A stretch of 64,000 nucleotides of DNA from Clostridium caldaquaticum (GCF_023806125.1 NZ_JAMSKT010000003.1:1-64000); one strand, 5' to 3'; numbered from the stretch's first letter, positions 7,086 to 15,604 are shown. The notes: generated from the sequence alone by a model not told the origin. A program made the numbers and translations.

Positions 7086-8681
7086 TTATGCATTATTTTT
7101 TGCTATATCAGAAAGTACCAATCCTTTATTATGTTCCAAAGCCCAGCTTATAGCCCAATCACTTTGGAATATAAGCAGGTTTCTATCTCTGAAATCTTTA
7201 ACTCTTTTAGTATCACTGGTTAAATTTAATTTTTCTACATCAATTTCTGTATTTTCAATCCATCTTATATATTTAAAAGGAAGCCTATCCATCTTGATAT
7301 CAACGCCGTATTCATGCTTTAATCTATATTCTAAAACTTCAAACTGAAGAACTCCTACAACTCCAACTATTATTTCTTCAATTCCTATAAAAAGCTCTTT
7401 AAATACCTGTATTGCTCCCTCTTGTGCAATCTGAGTTACACCTTTTATAAACTGCTTTCTTTTCATTGTATCTACAGTTCTGATTCTAGCAAAATATTCC
7501 GGAGCAAAAGTTGGAATTCCTTCAAATTTAAACTTCTTAGAGCTTTCACATAAAGTGTCCCCTATATTGAATATTCCTGGATCAAAAACACCTATTATAT
7601 CTCCGGCATAAGCCTCATCTACAATTTCCCTGTCCTGAGCCAGAAACTGCTGGGGCTGTGCAAGTTTAACCTTATTGCCAGCCTGCACATGATAAACTTC
7701 CATTCCCTTTTTAAACTTTCCTGAACAGATTCTCATAAAAGCAATTCTATCTCTGTGAGCAGGATTCATATTAGCCTGTATTTTAAACACAAAAGCTGAA
7801 AACTCCGGATTAAAAACATCTACTTCTCCTATATCTGCTGTTCTTGGAAGAGGCGGAGAAGTTAAATTTAAAAATGCCTCAAGAAATGGCTCAACCCCAA
7901 AGTTAGTTAAAGCACTTCCAAAGAAAACAGGAGTAAGCTCTCCCTTTTTTACCTTTTCAATGTTAAATTCATCTCCTGCTATATCTAACAGCTCAATATC
8001 TTCTATTAGTTTATTATGAAGACTTTCCCCAAGAACATCCTTAAACACATTGTCTTCTATATTTCCTTCAACAGATTCAACTAGTGTTTGACCATGATTT
8101 CCACCGTTAAAGGCCTGAATAACGTTTCTTTCTCTGTCATATACACCTTTAAAATCTGCTCCGGAACCTATAGGCCAATTCATAGGATAAGATTTTATAC
8201 CAAGTTCGTTTTCTATATCTTCTAAAAGTTCAAAAGGATCTTTTGTTTCTCTATCCATTTTATTTATAAAAGTAAAAATAGGAATCCCTCTTATGCTGCA
8301 TACATGAAAAAGCTTTTTAGTCTGCTCCTCCACACCTTTTGCTCCGTCAATAACCATAACAGCACTGTCAGCTGCCATAAGCGTTCTATAAGTATCCTCA
8401 CTAAAGTCCTGGTGGCCAGGTGTATCTAGAATATTTATGCAATACCCTTCATAGTTAAACTGCATAACTGATGAAGTAACAGAAATACCTCTCTGCTTTT
8501 CAATTTCCATCCAGTCTGAAACTGCATGTTTTGATGCCTTTCTAGCTTTAACAGAACCTGCTAATCTAATAGCTCCCCCATAAAGCAGAAGTTTTTCCGT
8601 AAGTGTAGTTTTTCCTGCATCTGGGTGTGAGATTATAGCAAAGGTTCTTCTTCTCTCTATTTCTCTGATTAAATCTGCCAA
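7086..8681 (-). CDS. prfC: Peptide chain release factor 3
   Basis: 531 residues, full length for RF3, a translational GTPase that recycles RF1/RF2 after termination. G-domain motifs are SHPDAGKTTL at about 18-27, DTPGHQDF at about 83-90 and NKMD at about 141. Domain II/III features such as FFGSALTNFGVE and GVVGVLQFEVLEYRL are RF3-specific and separate it from EF-G. The start codon is TTG, with AAGGAG upstream. The 130-base leader contains a hairpin and a start-stop ATG-TAA behind its own ribosome site, which is unusual for a release factor gene. Confidence 0.95.
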   Translation of the reverse strand: MADLIREIERRRTFAIISHPDAGKTTLTEKLLLYGGAIRLAGSVKARKASKHAVSDWMEIEKQRGISVTSSVMQFNYEGYCINILDTPGHQDFSEDTYRTLMAADSAVMVIDGAKGVEEQTKKLFHVCSIRGIPIFTFINKMDRETKDPFELLEDIENELGIKSYPMNWPIGSGADFKGVYDRERNVIQAFNGGNHGQTLVESVEGNIEDNVFKDVLGESLHNKLIEDIELLDIAGDEFNIEKVKKGELTPVFFGSALTNFGVEPFLEAFLNLTSPPLPRTADIGEVDVFNPEFSAFVFKIQANMNPAHRDRIAFMRICSGKFKKGMEVYHVQAGNKVKLAQPQQFLAQDREIVDEAYAGDIIGVFDPGIFNIGDTLCESSKKFKFEGIPTFAPEYFARIRTVDTMKRKQFIKGVTQIAQEGAIQVFKELFIGIEEIIVGVVGVLQFEVLEYRLKHEYGVDIKMDRLPFKYIRWIENTEIDVEKLNLTSDTKRVKDFRDRNLLIFQSDWAISWALEHNKGLVLSDIAKNNA

Positions 8682-8729
8682 AACTGCTCTCTCCTTCTTT
8701 ATTTTATATGAATATAATTATTTCAATCT

Positions 8730-8749
8730 TTACATTGGGTTAAGCCTCC
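8730..8749 (-). promoter_or_regulatory. Start-stop element (GGAGG ... ATG TAA) in prfC leader
   Basis: On the minus strand GGAGG (8749..8745) is followed after nine bases by ATG at 8735 and at once by TAA at 8732. This is a minimal one-codon frame about 50 bases before the prfC start. It could hold or recycle a ribosome and tie prfC expression to termination; chance is also possible. Confidence 0.4.
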
Positions 8750-8763
8750 GATTTTATATACAA

Positions 8764-8787
8764 AAGTCTGCTTTTTGCAGCAGACTT
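8764..8787 (-). terminator. Hairpin in prfC leader (possible attenuator)
   Basis: AAGTCTGC and GCAGACTT pair perfectly around eight bases. On the minus strand it is followed by TTTTG only, so termination would be weak. Confidence 0.45.
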
Positions 8788-8815
8788 ATCAGTTTTATTA
8801 TCTTAAACTTAGTAG

Positions 8816-8844
8816 ATTATATCAGTTTATAGTGTTTTTTTCAA
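8816..8844 (-). promoter_or_regulatory. prfC promoter
   Basis: On the minus strand TTGAAA, a 17-base spacer and TATAAT. This is a near-consensus SigA promoter with a start near 8809. Confidence 0.75.
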
Positions 8845-8977
8845 TAAAACCTATTATATTTATAAAAATTATTTTTCAGCAAACAATTATGATAACATTT
8901 ACATTGCAATTAGTGCCATTTATTTTCTTGTTAATAATGTTATAATAAAATTGGCTAATAAAAAGGAGGTTGGTTTT

Positions 8978-9796
8978 ATGTACAAGTTAATAGCGCTTGA
9001 TATGGATGGTACACTTTTAAAAGATGACAGAACTATATCAAAAGAAACCTTTAAAGCTATACAAAGAGCTAAAGCTAAAGGTGTTAAAGTAGTTTTATCA
9101 ACAGGAAGACCTATGATTGGCATTAAAAATTATTTAAAGCAGTTAGACCTTGTAAATGAAGATGATTATGCGGTTGCCTATAACGGTGCTCTAGTTCAAA
9201 ATACAAAAACCGGCAGGATTGTTGCACAAAACCCAATGACCTTAGAGGATTTGAATTACTTATATGATTTAAGCAAAAAATTAGAGGTTAACATACATTT
9301 TTTAACCGATTCTTCTTGTGTAACTCCAAAATGGAGTAAGTACAGCCAAGTAGAATGCGACATTAACAATATACCTATGGAGATTGTTGACTTTACTAAA
9401 ATAGATGAAAACACCAGCATTGTAAAGATTATGTTCATAGATGAGCCTCATATTTTAGATAGAGTTATAAATCAGCTTCCAGAGGAAGTATACAATAAAT
9501 TTTCAGTACTTAGAAGCGCCCCATATTTTCTTGAATTTTTAAATAAAAAGGTAAATAAGGGTTACGGTATCGAATTACTTGCTAAAACCTTAGGCATAAA
9601 ACGCGAAGAAATTATATGCGTTGGAGATGCAGGAAATGATATAGCCATGATTCAGTTTGCCGGCCTTGGAGTAGCCATGGGTAATGCCTTCCCTGAAGTT
9701 AAGGATATTGCAGATTATGTAACTCTTTCCAATGAAGAACATGGAGTAGCACATGTTATAAACAAATTTGTATTAGGTATTGAAAAGGCAAGCTAA
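8978..9796 (+). CDS. Cof-type HAD-IIB phosphatase
   Basis: 272 residues. Motif I is LIALDMDGTLL (Asp 8 and Asp 10), motif II is VVLSTGRP, Lys is in the cap-proximal NKKVNKGYG, and motif IV is ICVGDAGNDIAMI. This layout defines the YidA/Cof branch, which dephosphorylates sugar phosphates, FMN or similar small molecules; the substrate cannot be told. The ATG at 8978 is chosen because AAAGGAGGT lies eight bases before it; a longer TTG frame would begin upstream of that site. TGTTATAAT near 8938-8946 is a likely extended -10. Confidence 0.9.
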   Translation: MYKLIALDMDGTLLKDDRTISKETFKAIQRAKAKGVKVVLSTGRPMIGIKNYLKQLDLVNEDDYAVAYNGALVQNTKTGRIVAQNPMTLEDLNYLYDLSKKLEVNIHFLTDSSCVTPKWSKYSQVECDINNIPMEIVDFTKIDENTSIVKIMFIDEPHILDRVINQLPEEVYNKFSVLRSAPYFLEFLNKKVNKGYGIELLAKTLGIKREEIICVGDAGNDIAMIQFAGLGVAMGNAFPEVKDIADYVTLSNEEHGVAHVINKFVLGIEKAS

Positions 9797-9822
9797 AAGG
9801 GACTGTTTTTACAGCCCCTTTT
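9795..9822. terminator. Terminator between convergent genes
   Basis: AAAAGGG-CTGT and ACAG-CCCTTTT pair with one mismatch, giving A and T tails on the two sides. It overlaps the HAD stop codon. Confidence 0.7.
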
Positions 9823-9834
9823 CTTTATTTTTCT

Positions 9835-10641
9835 TTACGTAATATCTTTTTTACCAAGCCAAAAAATTAGTATAAAACCTATTACAAAAGCTGCCGCGGA
9901 CCACAATATAGTAAGCCCTTGCGGTAATCCTGGGTAAGCCGGCATTAAAGAGCCTGCTACAAAACCTAAAATCAGCATATAAGTTTTTCCCGGATGCTTT
10001 TGAAGCAGATTTTCTATAGTTTTTGCAGTACCTAAAGTTCCTAAAGCTAAACCTAGTCCCAGTGGAATTAAAAAAGGTATATTCCTGTTATTTATAGCAT
10101 TTAAAGTAATATCATAAAGTCCTAAAGTATAAAGCATAAAAGAAGCACTTATTCCTGGCAAAATTAATGCTATAGCTATTATAATACCAGCGATTAAAAG
10201 AAAAATTATGCTTGTTAGACCTTGTGCGGTGGCTAAAGTAGTTGTAGCTGTTGTATCCTCTGACATAAAAAATACAATTATAAAACCAATAATTAGGTAT
10301 ATGAAATCTATAGAATTTCTTTTTACCTCTCTTGATTTTCTATACAATACCGGCAATCCCCCGCATATAACGCCTATAAAGAAAAATTTCATTACAAAAG
10401 GATATTTTTTAAGAGCCTCTTCCATCAATCTGCTAAATAGCAAAATTCCTGTAATACCGCCAAGTCCTATCTGAAAAAGTATCCCAATCTGATTTTTCCA
10501 ATCTTTAAAAAATGAACTTACAGCATGAATTAAATCATCGTAAACCCCAAGTATAATAGCCATTGTACCTCCGCTTACACCTGGAACCAAGGTGGCTACA
10601 CCTATTACTATTCCTTTTAAATAATTAATTATATATCTCAC
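9835..10641 (-). CDS. DUF368 family membrane protein
   Basis: 268 residues with about eight membrane segments. The conserved ATLVPGVSGGTMAIILGVYD near the start and its echo LILPGISASFMLYTLGLYD in the second half show the internal duplication typical of DUF368 (recently linked to undecaprenyl phosphate translocation in the DUF368/PopT group). The start is a GTG at 10641, set by AGGAGG six bases upstream (inside a longer frame that would add 17 residues). In this family the role is recycling of the lipid carrier; that is knowledge of the family, not seen here. Confidence 0.82.
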   Translation of the reverse strand: MRYIINYLKGIVIGVATLVPGVSGGTMAIILGVYDDLIHAVSSFFKDWKNQIGILFQIGLGGITGILLFSRLMEEALKKYPFVMKFFFIGVICGGLPVLYRKSREVKRNSIDFIYLIIGFIIVFFMSEDTTATTTLATAQGLTSIIFLLIAGIIIAIALILPGISASFMLYTLGLYDITLNAINNRNIPFLIPLGLGLALGTLGTAKTIENLLQKHPGKTYMLILGFVAGSLMPAYPGLPQGLTILWSAAAFVIGFILIFWLGKKDIT

Positions 10642-10706
10642 TTTATCCTCCTTAATTTCGTAAATATCTTGTCCTAAAGCTTTAACAAACATAATTATAG
10701 AATTTT

Positions 10707-10752
10707 AATATAAGCTTGTAAAGAGCGATATTATCCTTCCAAAGCTTATATT
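10707..10752 (-). terminator. Terminator-like long hairpin
   Basis: AATATAAGCTT and AAGCTTATATT form a perfect 11-bp stem with a 24-base loop. It overlaps the stop of the gene that starts at 11348 and precedes DUF368. AT-rich, so strength is uncertain. Confidence 0.5.
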
Positions 10753-11348
10753 TACTTTAGTTTATTAATAATATTATTAATAGTATCATATTCTTCACTT
10801 CTGCCCAGTATTGCCAAATGCTTATTAAAATTACAATCAAAAATTTCATATTTCAGTTCATCACTTAATTCCTTATCATAATCCCGCTGCAGCTTATCTA
10901 ACAAATCCTCTTTGCAATATTCACTGTTATATAAATAGTAATAAACATTAAATATATTAAGAATATGTTTTATTTGTTTAAGCTCAGCTAAATCTATAAT
11001 AAAACCTAATATGTATTCTTTATGCTTTTTTTTGCTGTCAATTCTCATTGGCATTCCAAATATTTTCATATCTTCATCCGTCTTTACCACAATTTTCTTA
11101 TATTTAATACTTAGAGCCTCAATTTCTGTTATTAATTCATCTAAAATAACATCATAATCTTTTTTAGGTTCCTTGTAAGTTAATTTAGTATCAACAATTA
11201 CAAAACAAGTTTTCCCACTAATCATTTCCTTTAACAGTTTAACAGTAAAATCTTCATTTTTTATATTATTATAATCAATATAAAACTTAACTTCATCGTC
11301 TGTAAATTCACTTCTTACTTTTAACTTATCTCTGCTGAAAAATTTCAT
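10752..11348 (-). CDS. Unknown cytoplasmic protein, 198 residues
   Basis: No family was recognised. The product begins MKFFSRDKLKVRSEF and is rich in Lys, Asp, Ile and Tyr. There is no signal peptide, membrane segment or cysteine cluster. Predicted character is mixed alpha/beta with two halves (about 1-90, then 110-198). The ATG at 11348 is preceded by GAGGGG seven bases upstream. It lies 30 bases after the alcohol dehydrogenase and is probably cotranscribed with it, which hints at a shared condition but not a function. Confidence 0.6.
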   Translation of the reverse strand: MKFFSRDKLKVRSEFTDDEVKFYIDYNNIKNEDFTVKLLKEMISGKTCFVIVDTKLTYKEPKKDYDVILDELITEIEALSIKYKKIVVKTDEDMKIFGMPMRIDSKKKHKEYILGFIIDLAELKQIKHILNIFNVYYYLYNSEYCKEDLLDKLQRDYDKELSDELKYEIFDCNFNKHLAILGRSEEYDTINNIINKLK

Positions 11349-11378
11349 TGTTATCCCCTCACTGCCGCTTAATTTCAA

Positions 11379-12470
11379 CTATAAGCTGTTTTTATATATT
11401 TCTTCAATAACTTTAACATCTACATCCTCTGGGTGATTTTTTAATTTATTTTTGTTCTGAGCAAAACTTAAAGCATATTTATTTATTTCTTCATAAGTAA
11501 GCTTTATATGAACTTTAAATAAGTTGTCGAATATAGTCTTCAAACCATTTAAATCTTTAATTTCCATTATACCTAACATTTTTGTAAGTTTTTCTTTATT
11601 TCTAAAGGCTTTTAAATATTCTACAGTAAGCACCCCATTAGCAAGACCATGGGGAAGATTTTTATAGTATGTAAGTGCATATCCCATCCCATGCGGCAGC
11701 GAGGTTCCGCACTGGGCAATAGCTACCCCGCCAAACATAGAGGCTAGCATTACCTTCTCTCTGAATTCTTCAGTAAGCTCCTTTTTTATAAGGCTTTCAA
11801 AACAGGACTTAAATAGCGCAAAACCTTTTTCAGCATAAGTATCGGACAAAATATTGGCGTTAGTATTTAAATAGCTTTCAACAAGGTGAGTAAAAGCATC
11901 TACAGCTGTATTTACAGTAATATCATATGGTAAATCATCAGTATAACTGCTGTCCATAAAGGCAATTACAGGAAAAATTCTTTGACCTAAATTTTTCTTA
12001 GTCTGCTCCTTATGAACTGTAACTATGCTGTAAGGAGTAACCTCCGAGCCTGTTCCTGAAGTTGTAGGAACTGCAACCACTGAAAGACTTTCAAGTTTCC
12101 CGCTTATAAATATATTATCCTTATTAATTTCTGGATTTTTAATAAATAATGCTACTGCTTTAGCTGCATCTAAAGGTGAACCCCCTCCAATACCTATGAC
12201 AAAATCTGCTTTTAACTCTTTTCCCATAGCAGAAGCTATCTCTATAGTTTCAAGAGAAGGGTTTTCCTCTACATCATCAAAAACTCTGTATTTAATGCTT
12301 AATGCTTCTAGAGCATCTGTCATATCCTTTAAAGAACCGTTTCTTTTTGAGGAACTTTTCCCTGTAACAATCAAAGCTTTACTGCCAAGCTTTAACATGG
12401 CACTTTTATTATTTTCAACAGCCCCTCTTTCAAAATAAATTTCTGTTGGCATAGAATAATTAAATTTCAT
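11379..12470 (-). CDS. Iron-containing alcohol dehydrogenase family protein
   Basis: 363 residues of the group III (Fe-ADH) dehydrogenases. The NAD(P)-binding GGGSPLDAAK is at about 93-102. Metal ligands fit AVDAFTHLVES (Asp and His near 190-194), LPHGMGY (His near 257) and NLPHGLANG (His near 271). Family members reduce aldehydes or dehydrogenate alcohols/glycerol using NAD(P)H. The substrate is not clear. The leader contains nested hairpins whose outer 3' arm includes the ribosome site, suggesting translational control. The next gene downstream is an unknown protein in the same transcript. Confidence 0.88.
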   Translation of the reverse strand: MKFNYSMPTEIYFERGAVENNKSAMLKLGSKALIVTGKSSSKRNGSLKDMTDALEALSIKYRVFDDVEENPSLETIEIASAMGKELKADFVIGIGGGSPLDAAKAVALFIKNPEINKDNIFISGKLESLSVVAVPTTSGTGSEVTPYSIVTVHKEQTKKNLGQRIFPVIAFMDSSYTDDLPYDITVNTAVDAFTHLVESYLNTNANILSDTYAEKGFALFKSCFESLIKKELTEEFREKVMLASMFGGVAIAQCGTSLPHGMGYALTYYKNLPHGLANGVLTVEYLKAFRNKEKLTKMLGIMEIKDLNGLKTIFDNLFKVHIKLTYEEINKYALSFAQNKNKLKNHPEDVDVKVIEEIYKNSL

Positions 12471-12478
12471 ATATAAAA

Positions 12479-12553
12479 CACCGCCTGTTGTTATTAATAA
12501 TACCTTATAGAAATAATTTTCTATGATATTAATTTTACCATATAACAGCGGTG
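12479..12553 (-). promoter_or_regulatory. Nested hairpin leader covering the alcohol dehydrogenase ribosome site
   Basis: On the minus strand CACCGCTGTT near the 5' end pairs with AACAGGCGGTG just before the ATG (one bulged base). Inside it ATTAATA pairs with TATTAAT, and inside that ATAGAAA pairs with TTTCTAT. The outer 3' arm holds the Shine-Dalgarno GGCGGTG, so folding would block initiation. Confidence 0.5.
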
Positions 12554-12633
12554 ATTTTACAATATTTATATAAAAATAAAAATCATTTAATTTTTATAAC
12601 CATTTAAATACCACCATGCCCAAATTGATGTTA

Positions 12634-12663
12634 TTGATATAGTAACTAAACTTAAAGTATAAT
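12634..12663 (+). promoter_or_regulatory. Promoter of the radical SAM gene
   Basis: TTGATA, an 18-base spacer and TATAAT. The expected start near 12670 gives a leader of about 40 bases. Confidence 0.6.
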
Positions 12664-12711
12664 GTTAATGAATACTTGTAAGATATTACGTCTCTTAGAG
12701 GAGGACATGTT

Positions 12712-13836
12712 ATGAAAATTTCAAAAAAAGATGCGCTTATGTGGTTTGAATTTTTCTCAATATTGCCAGAGGATGAGGAGCCAATGACAAAACAAAAGGA
12801 AATCATCTACTCTACCTTTGCGCAAATTGAGGCAGCCATAGAACATAGAAATAATATATTAATGTCTGAAATTAAGGGTTTAAAAACCTTGAAAAATAGA
12901 ACTTATTTTGTAGGAAATGAAAACAAATTTCCCAAAGGATGTTGTTCTTGTCTGTTAGGCACTGGCCTAGGTGCAATCAGGAAAACAAACAAATGCAATA
13001 TTGAGTGTAAGTTCTGTTATAATTATGGTGAACTCAATGATATTCCTCCAATTGGGGAAGGCATGTGGGAAATTGGAGGCACAAAATTTTACGAAAAAGA
13101 TATAGATTTGCTTCTTTCCATCCACAAGAAGCCTACTGGAGTTGCTTACGTTTATTTAGAGCCATTCATGGAAATTGAAAAATACTATTCCGTAATAAAA
13201 AAATTCAGTGATGCAGGAATTCATCAACATTTATATACAAATGGCACTTTAGCTACGGAAGAAACATTAAAAGCATTAGGTGAAGCCGGTCTTAACGAAA
13301 TACGGTTCAACCTAGGTGCTTCTAAGTGTTCAGACAAAGTTATTGAAAATATTAAAATAGCTAAAAAATATATTGAAAATGTAGGTATTGAAACACCAAT
13401 GACGCCTGAGTTTTTCAAAGCTTTTTTTGAAAAAAAGCAAGCAATTTTAGATACAAAGCTTGATTTTATCAATTGTGCAGAATTACATTTAAATGCCAAT
13501 AACATAAACAATTATTACGGAGAAAACATGTATATTTCAAGGCTCGGTTATATATCTCCCATTTGGAGCAGAGAATTAACTCTGAAATTCATGAAAATAG
13601 CAGATGAAGAAAAATGGGACTTAGCAGTTCATGATTGCTCAAACAATACAAAATTTGTAAGAGATTTAAATTTAAGCAGCAAAGAGGGTAAGTGGTTCGG
13701 AGCCAGTAATTATGGCTGTGAATTTTCAAAAATTCCATACGAAGTATTTCTACCAATACTTCGTGATGACAATTTCAAGTTTTTAAATGAAGAAGAATTA
13801 CCTGAGGGCTATAAACCCGGAGAATTAATTTTTTAG
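12712..13836 (+). CDS. Radical SAM protein of unknown function
   Basis: 374 residues. The radical SAM 4Fe-4S motif CxxxCxxC is CNIECKFCYN at 95-104. A short upstream Cys cluster, GCCSC at about 76-80, could hold another metal or protect the first cluster. Later parts show the TIM-barrel strands (YVYLEPF, HLYTNGTLAT, EIRFNLGAS). The layout is near pyruvate-formate-lyase-activating-type enzymes, but no partner glycyl radical enzyme or precursor peptide is nearby. GGAGG lies seven bases before the ATG. It has its own promoter and terminator, so it acts alone or in trans. Confidence 0.85.
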   Translation: MKISKKDALMWFEFFSILPEDEEPMTKQKEIIYSTFAQIEAAIEHRNNILMSEIKGLKTLKNRTYFVGNENKFPKGCCSCLLGTGLGAIRKTNKCNIECKFCYNYGELNDIPPIGEGMWEIGGTKFYEKDIDLLLSIHKKPTGVAYVYLEPFMEIEKYYSVIKKFSDAGIHQHLYTNGTLATEETLKALGEAGLNEIRFNLGASKCSDKVIENIKIAKKYIENVGIETPMTPEFFKAFFEKKQAILDTKLDFINCAELHLNANNINNYYGENMYISRLGYISPIWSRELTLKFMKIADEEKWDLAVHDCSNNTKFVRDLNLSSKEGKWFGASNYGCEFSKIPYEVFLPILRDDNFKFLNEEELPEGYKPGELIF

Positions 13837-13859
13837 TAATAATTTAAAGCATTTAAAAA

Positions 13860-13888
13860 ACGAGCCGTACAGCTACTGTATGGCTCGT
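13860..13888. terminator. Bidirectional terminator
   Basis: ACGAGCCGTACAG and CTGTATGGCTCGT form a 13-bp stem with one wobble and a CTA loop. It lies between the convergent radical SAM gene and trpS. Confidence 0.8.
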
Positions 13889-13918
13889 TAATACTTTATT
13901 CTTAATTTAGAACTTATT

Positions 13919-14923
13919 TTACTTTGACACTGGTATAAATCCAATCTTTTTCTGCATTTTTCTAAGTGTCTTCGTTGCTACATAATTAGCTTTTTCTGCA
14001 CCTGCTTTATAGATGCTTTCAAGGTAAGCTTTATTTTCTAAAAGTTCTTTTACTTTCTTTTGGATTGGCTCTAGTTCAGTAATAATAGCTTCTGCAACGT
14101 CTTTTTTAAACTGAGCATACCCTTGTCCTTCATACTTTTTCTCAATATCTTCAAAAGACTGACCTGTTATTGTGCTTAGTATTGTCATTAAATTTTTAAC
14201 TCCCGGCTGTTCGTCGCTATACTTAACAACACCAATACTGTCAGTTACTGCTCTATTTATCTTCTTTCTTATTACTTCCGGAGGATCCATAACTAATATA
14301 TAGCTGTTTGGGTTGTCATCTGATTTAGACATCTTTTTGGCAGGATCTTGAAGACTCATTATTCTAGCTCCATTTTGAGCTATATAAGGTTCTGGAACTA
14401 CAAAAGTTTCACTATATGTATTATTAAACCTTACAGCAATATCTCTTGCCAGCTCTAAATGCTGCTTTTGATCGCTTCCAACAGGAACTAAATCTGTTTG
14501 ATATAAAAGTATATCTGCAGCCATCAGTACAGGATAATTATAAAGTCCAGCACTAATTGATTCTCCATATCTTTGGGATTTATCTTTAAATTGTGTCATT
14601 CTTCCAAGTTCACCCATATAAGTATAGCAGTTTAAAAGCCATGCAGCTTCACAGTGAGCCGGAACATGAGATTGAATAAATATAGTATTTTTTTGAGGAT
14701 CTATTCCAGCTGCTATATATATAGACATAACTTCCAGTGTTCTTGCTCTTAAATTTTTAGGTTCCTGTTTTACTGTTATAGCATGCAGGTCTACTACACA
14801 AAAGTAGCACTCATACTCATCTTGAAGCTTAACCCAATTCTTTATAGCTCCCAGATAATTGCCTAATGTTAATTCTCCTGAAGGTTGAATTCCGCTGAAT
14901 ATAACCTTTCTCTTGTCTTCCAT
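13919..14923 (-). CDS. trpS: Tryptophanyl-tRNA synthetase
   Basis: 334 residues, the normal length for bacterial TrpRS, which charges tRNA(Trp). Class I signatures are PSGELTLGNYLG at about 14-25 (HIGH region) and KKMSKSDDN at about 195-203 (KMSKS). The tryptophan pocket region YPVLMAADILLYQTDLVPVGSDQ is intact. AGGAGG lies eight bases before the ATG. The leader is short and has a hairpin with a T run, a likely terminator-type attenuator, but it is too short for a T-box, and no Trp codons are seen in the small frames. Confidence 0.96.
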   Translation of the reverse strand: MEDKRKVIFSGIQPSGELTLGNYLGAIKNWVKLQDEYECYFCVVDLHAITVKQEPKNLRARTLEVMSIYIAAGIDPQKNTIFIQSHVPAHCEAAWLLNCYTYMGELGRMTQFKDKSQRYGESISAGLYNYPVLMAADILLYQTDLVPVGSDQKQHLELARDIAVRFNNTYSETFVVPEPYIAQNGARIMSLQDPAKKMSKSDDNPNSYILVMDPPEVIRKKINRAVTDSIGVVKYSDEQPGVKNLMTILSTITGQSFEDIEKKYEGQGYAQFKKDVAEAIITELEPIQKKVKELLENKAYLESIYKAGAEKANYVATKTLRKMQKKIGFIPVSK

Positions 14924-14959
14924 AGCGTGTGCCTCCTAATAGTTTATGAAATATAAAAA

Positions 14960-14980
14960 CCCTATAGTAAAACTACAGGG
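14960..14980 (-). terminator. Hairpin with T run in the trpS leader (possible attenuator)
   Basis: CCCTGTAGT and ACTATAGGG pair around TTT on the minus strand, then GTTTTTAT follows. It lies between the trpS promoter and its ribosome site, so it would terminate trpS transcripts early unless relieved. Confidence 0.55.
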
Positions 14981-15007
14981 CTAAACATCCATTGATTACC
15001 TAATTAT

Positions 15008-15036
15008 ATATTATTCCCAATGAAAAGGAATGTCAA
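15008..15036 (-). promoter_or_regulatory. trpS promoter
   Basis: On the minus strand TTGACA, 17 bases and TAATAT. The -35 overlaps the 3' part of the terminator of the upstream gene. Confidence 0.6.
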
Positions 15037-15056
15037 TATACTTATTAACATTCCTT
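15025..15056 (-). terminator. Desulfoferrodoxin gene terminator
   Basis: AAGGAATGT and ACATTCCTT form a perfect 9-bp stem, followed by TTTTC on the minus strand, 20 bases after the stop. Confidence 0.6.
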
Positions 15057-15076
15057 CAAAAATAAACTTTTCTGCC

Positions 15077-15451
15077 TTATGCCTTCCATAGTCCGTGAAG
15101 ATTACAGTATTCTCTTACAAATAAAATCTCTTCATTAAGTGCAAAAAAAGCTTCTGGTTTTTCTCCTGAATTTAAATATTTTCTATAAACTTTATTTGCT
15201 GTATGAACTTCTATCCATTCAATATAATGATTGTCAAGCATTGGGTGTTCAACTGAACCAACCTTAACTAATACCCCACCTTCTGCTTTTTCAACAAATG
15301 GAACATGTTTTTCTTTAGCTCCATCAGAAGTGTTTTCTGCTTTTAAAGTCATTGGCTGACCACAGCATACTAATGTTCCACCTGCAGCATGAACTACTTC
15401 AACTATGTTTCCACAGCTTGCACATTTATAGACTTGCCTTAATTCTGTCAT
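15077..15451 (-). CDS. dfx: Desulfoferrodoxin (superoxide reductase)
   Basis: 124 residues, class I (two-domain) superoxide reductase. The N-terminal desulforedoxin-like iron site is Cys 10, 13, 29 and 30 (YKCASC and CCGQP). The catalytic iron centre II is formed by His 49 (EKHVPF), His 69 (HPM), His 75 (HYIEWIE), and Cys 116 with His 119 (CNLHG). It reduces superoxide to peroxide in the cytoplasm of anaerobes using rubredoxin-type electrons. GGAGGG lies eight bases before the ATG. It is monocistronic and has its own terminator. Confidence 0.95.
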   Translation of the reverse strand: MTELRQVYKCASCGNIVEVVHAAGGTLVCCGQPMTLKAENTSDGAKEKHVPFVEKAEGGVLVKVGSVEHPMLDNHYIEWIEVHTANKVYRKYLNSGEKPEAFFALNEEILFVREYCNLHGLWKA

Positions 15452-15544
15452 TTTAAAACCCTCCTAAAAATATATTTTTATATAATAATGATTATTAATA
15501 TTATTCTACATTTATTTAGGAAATCCTTCTAAATAATAAAAATA

Positions 15545-15582
15545 TTTAACCACCTTCAATTATACTTTTGAAGATGGTTAAA
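15545..15582 (-). terminator. Terminator of the cyclic glucan synthase gene
   Basis: TTTAACCACCTTCAA and TTGAAGATGGTTAAA form a 15-bp stem with one wobble, about 23 bases after the stop. Confidence 0.75.
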
Positions 15583-15604
15583 TATAATTTTAATTTTTAG
15601 ATAC

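Noticed and set aside
12702-12714. Two-codon upstream frame ATGTTATGA overlapping the radical SAM start
   Set aside because: Its ATG is only two bases from GGAGG, too close for initiation, while the main ATG has ideal spacing.
14924-15076. T-box riboswitch ahead of trpS
   Set aside because: The region is too short and lacks the conserved T-box sequence; only a simple hairpin with a T run is present.
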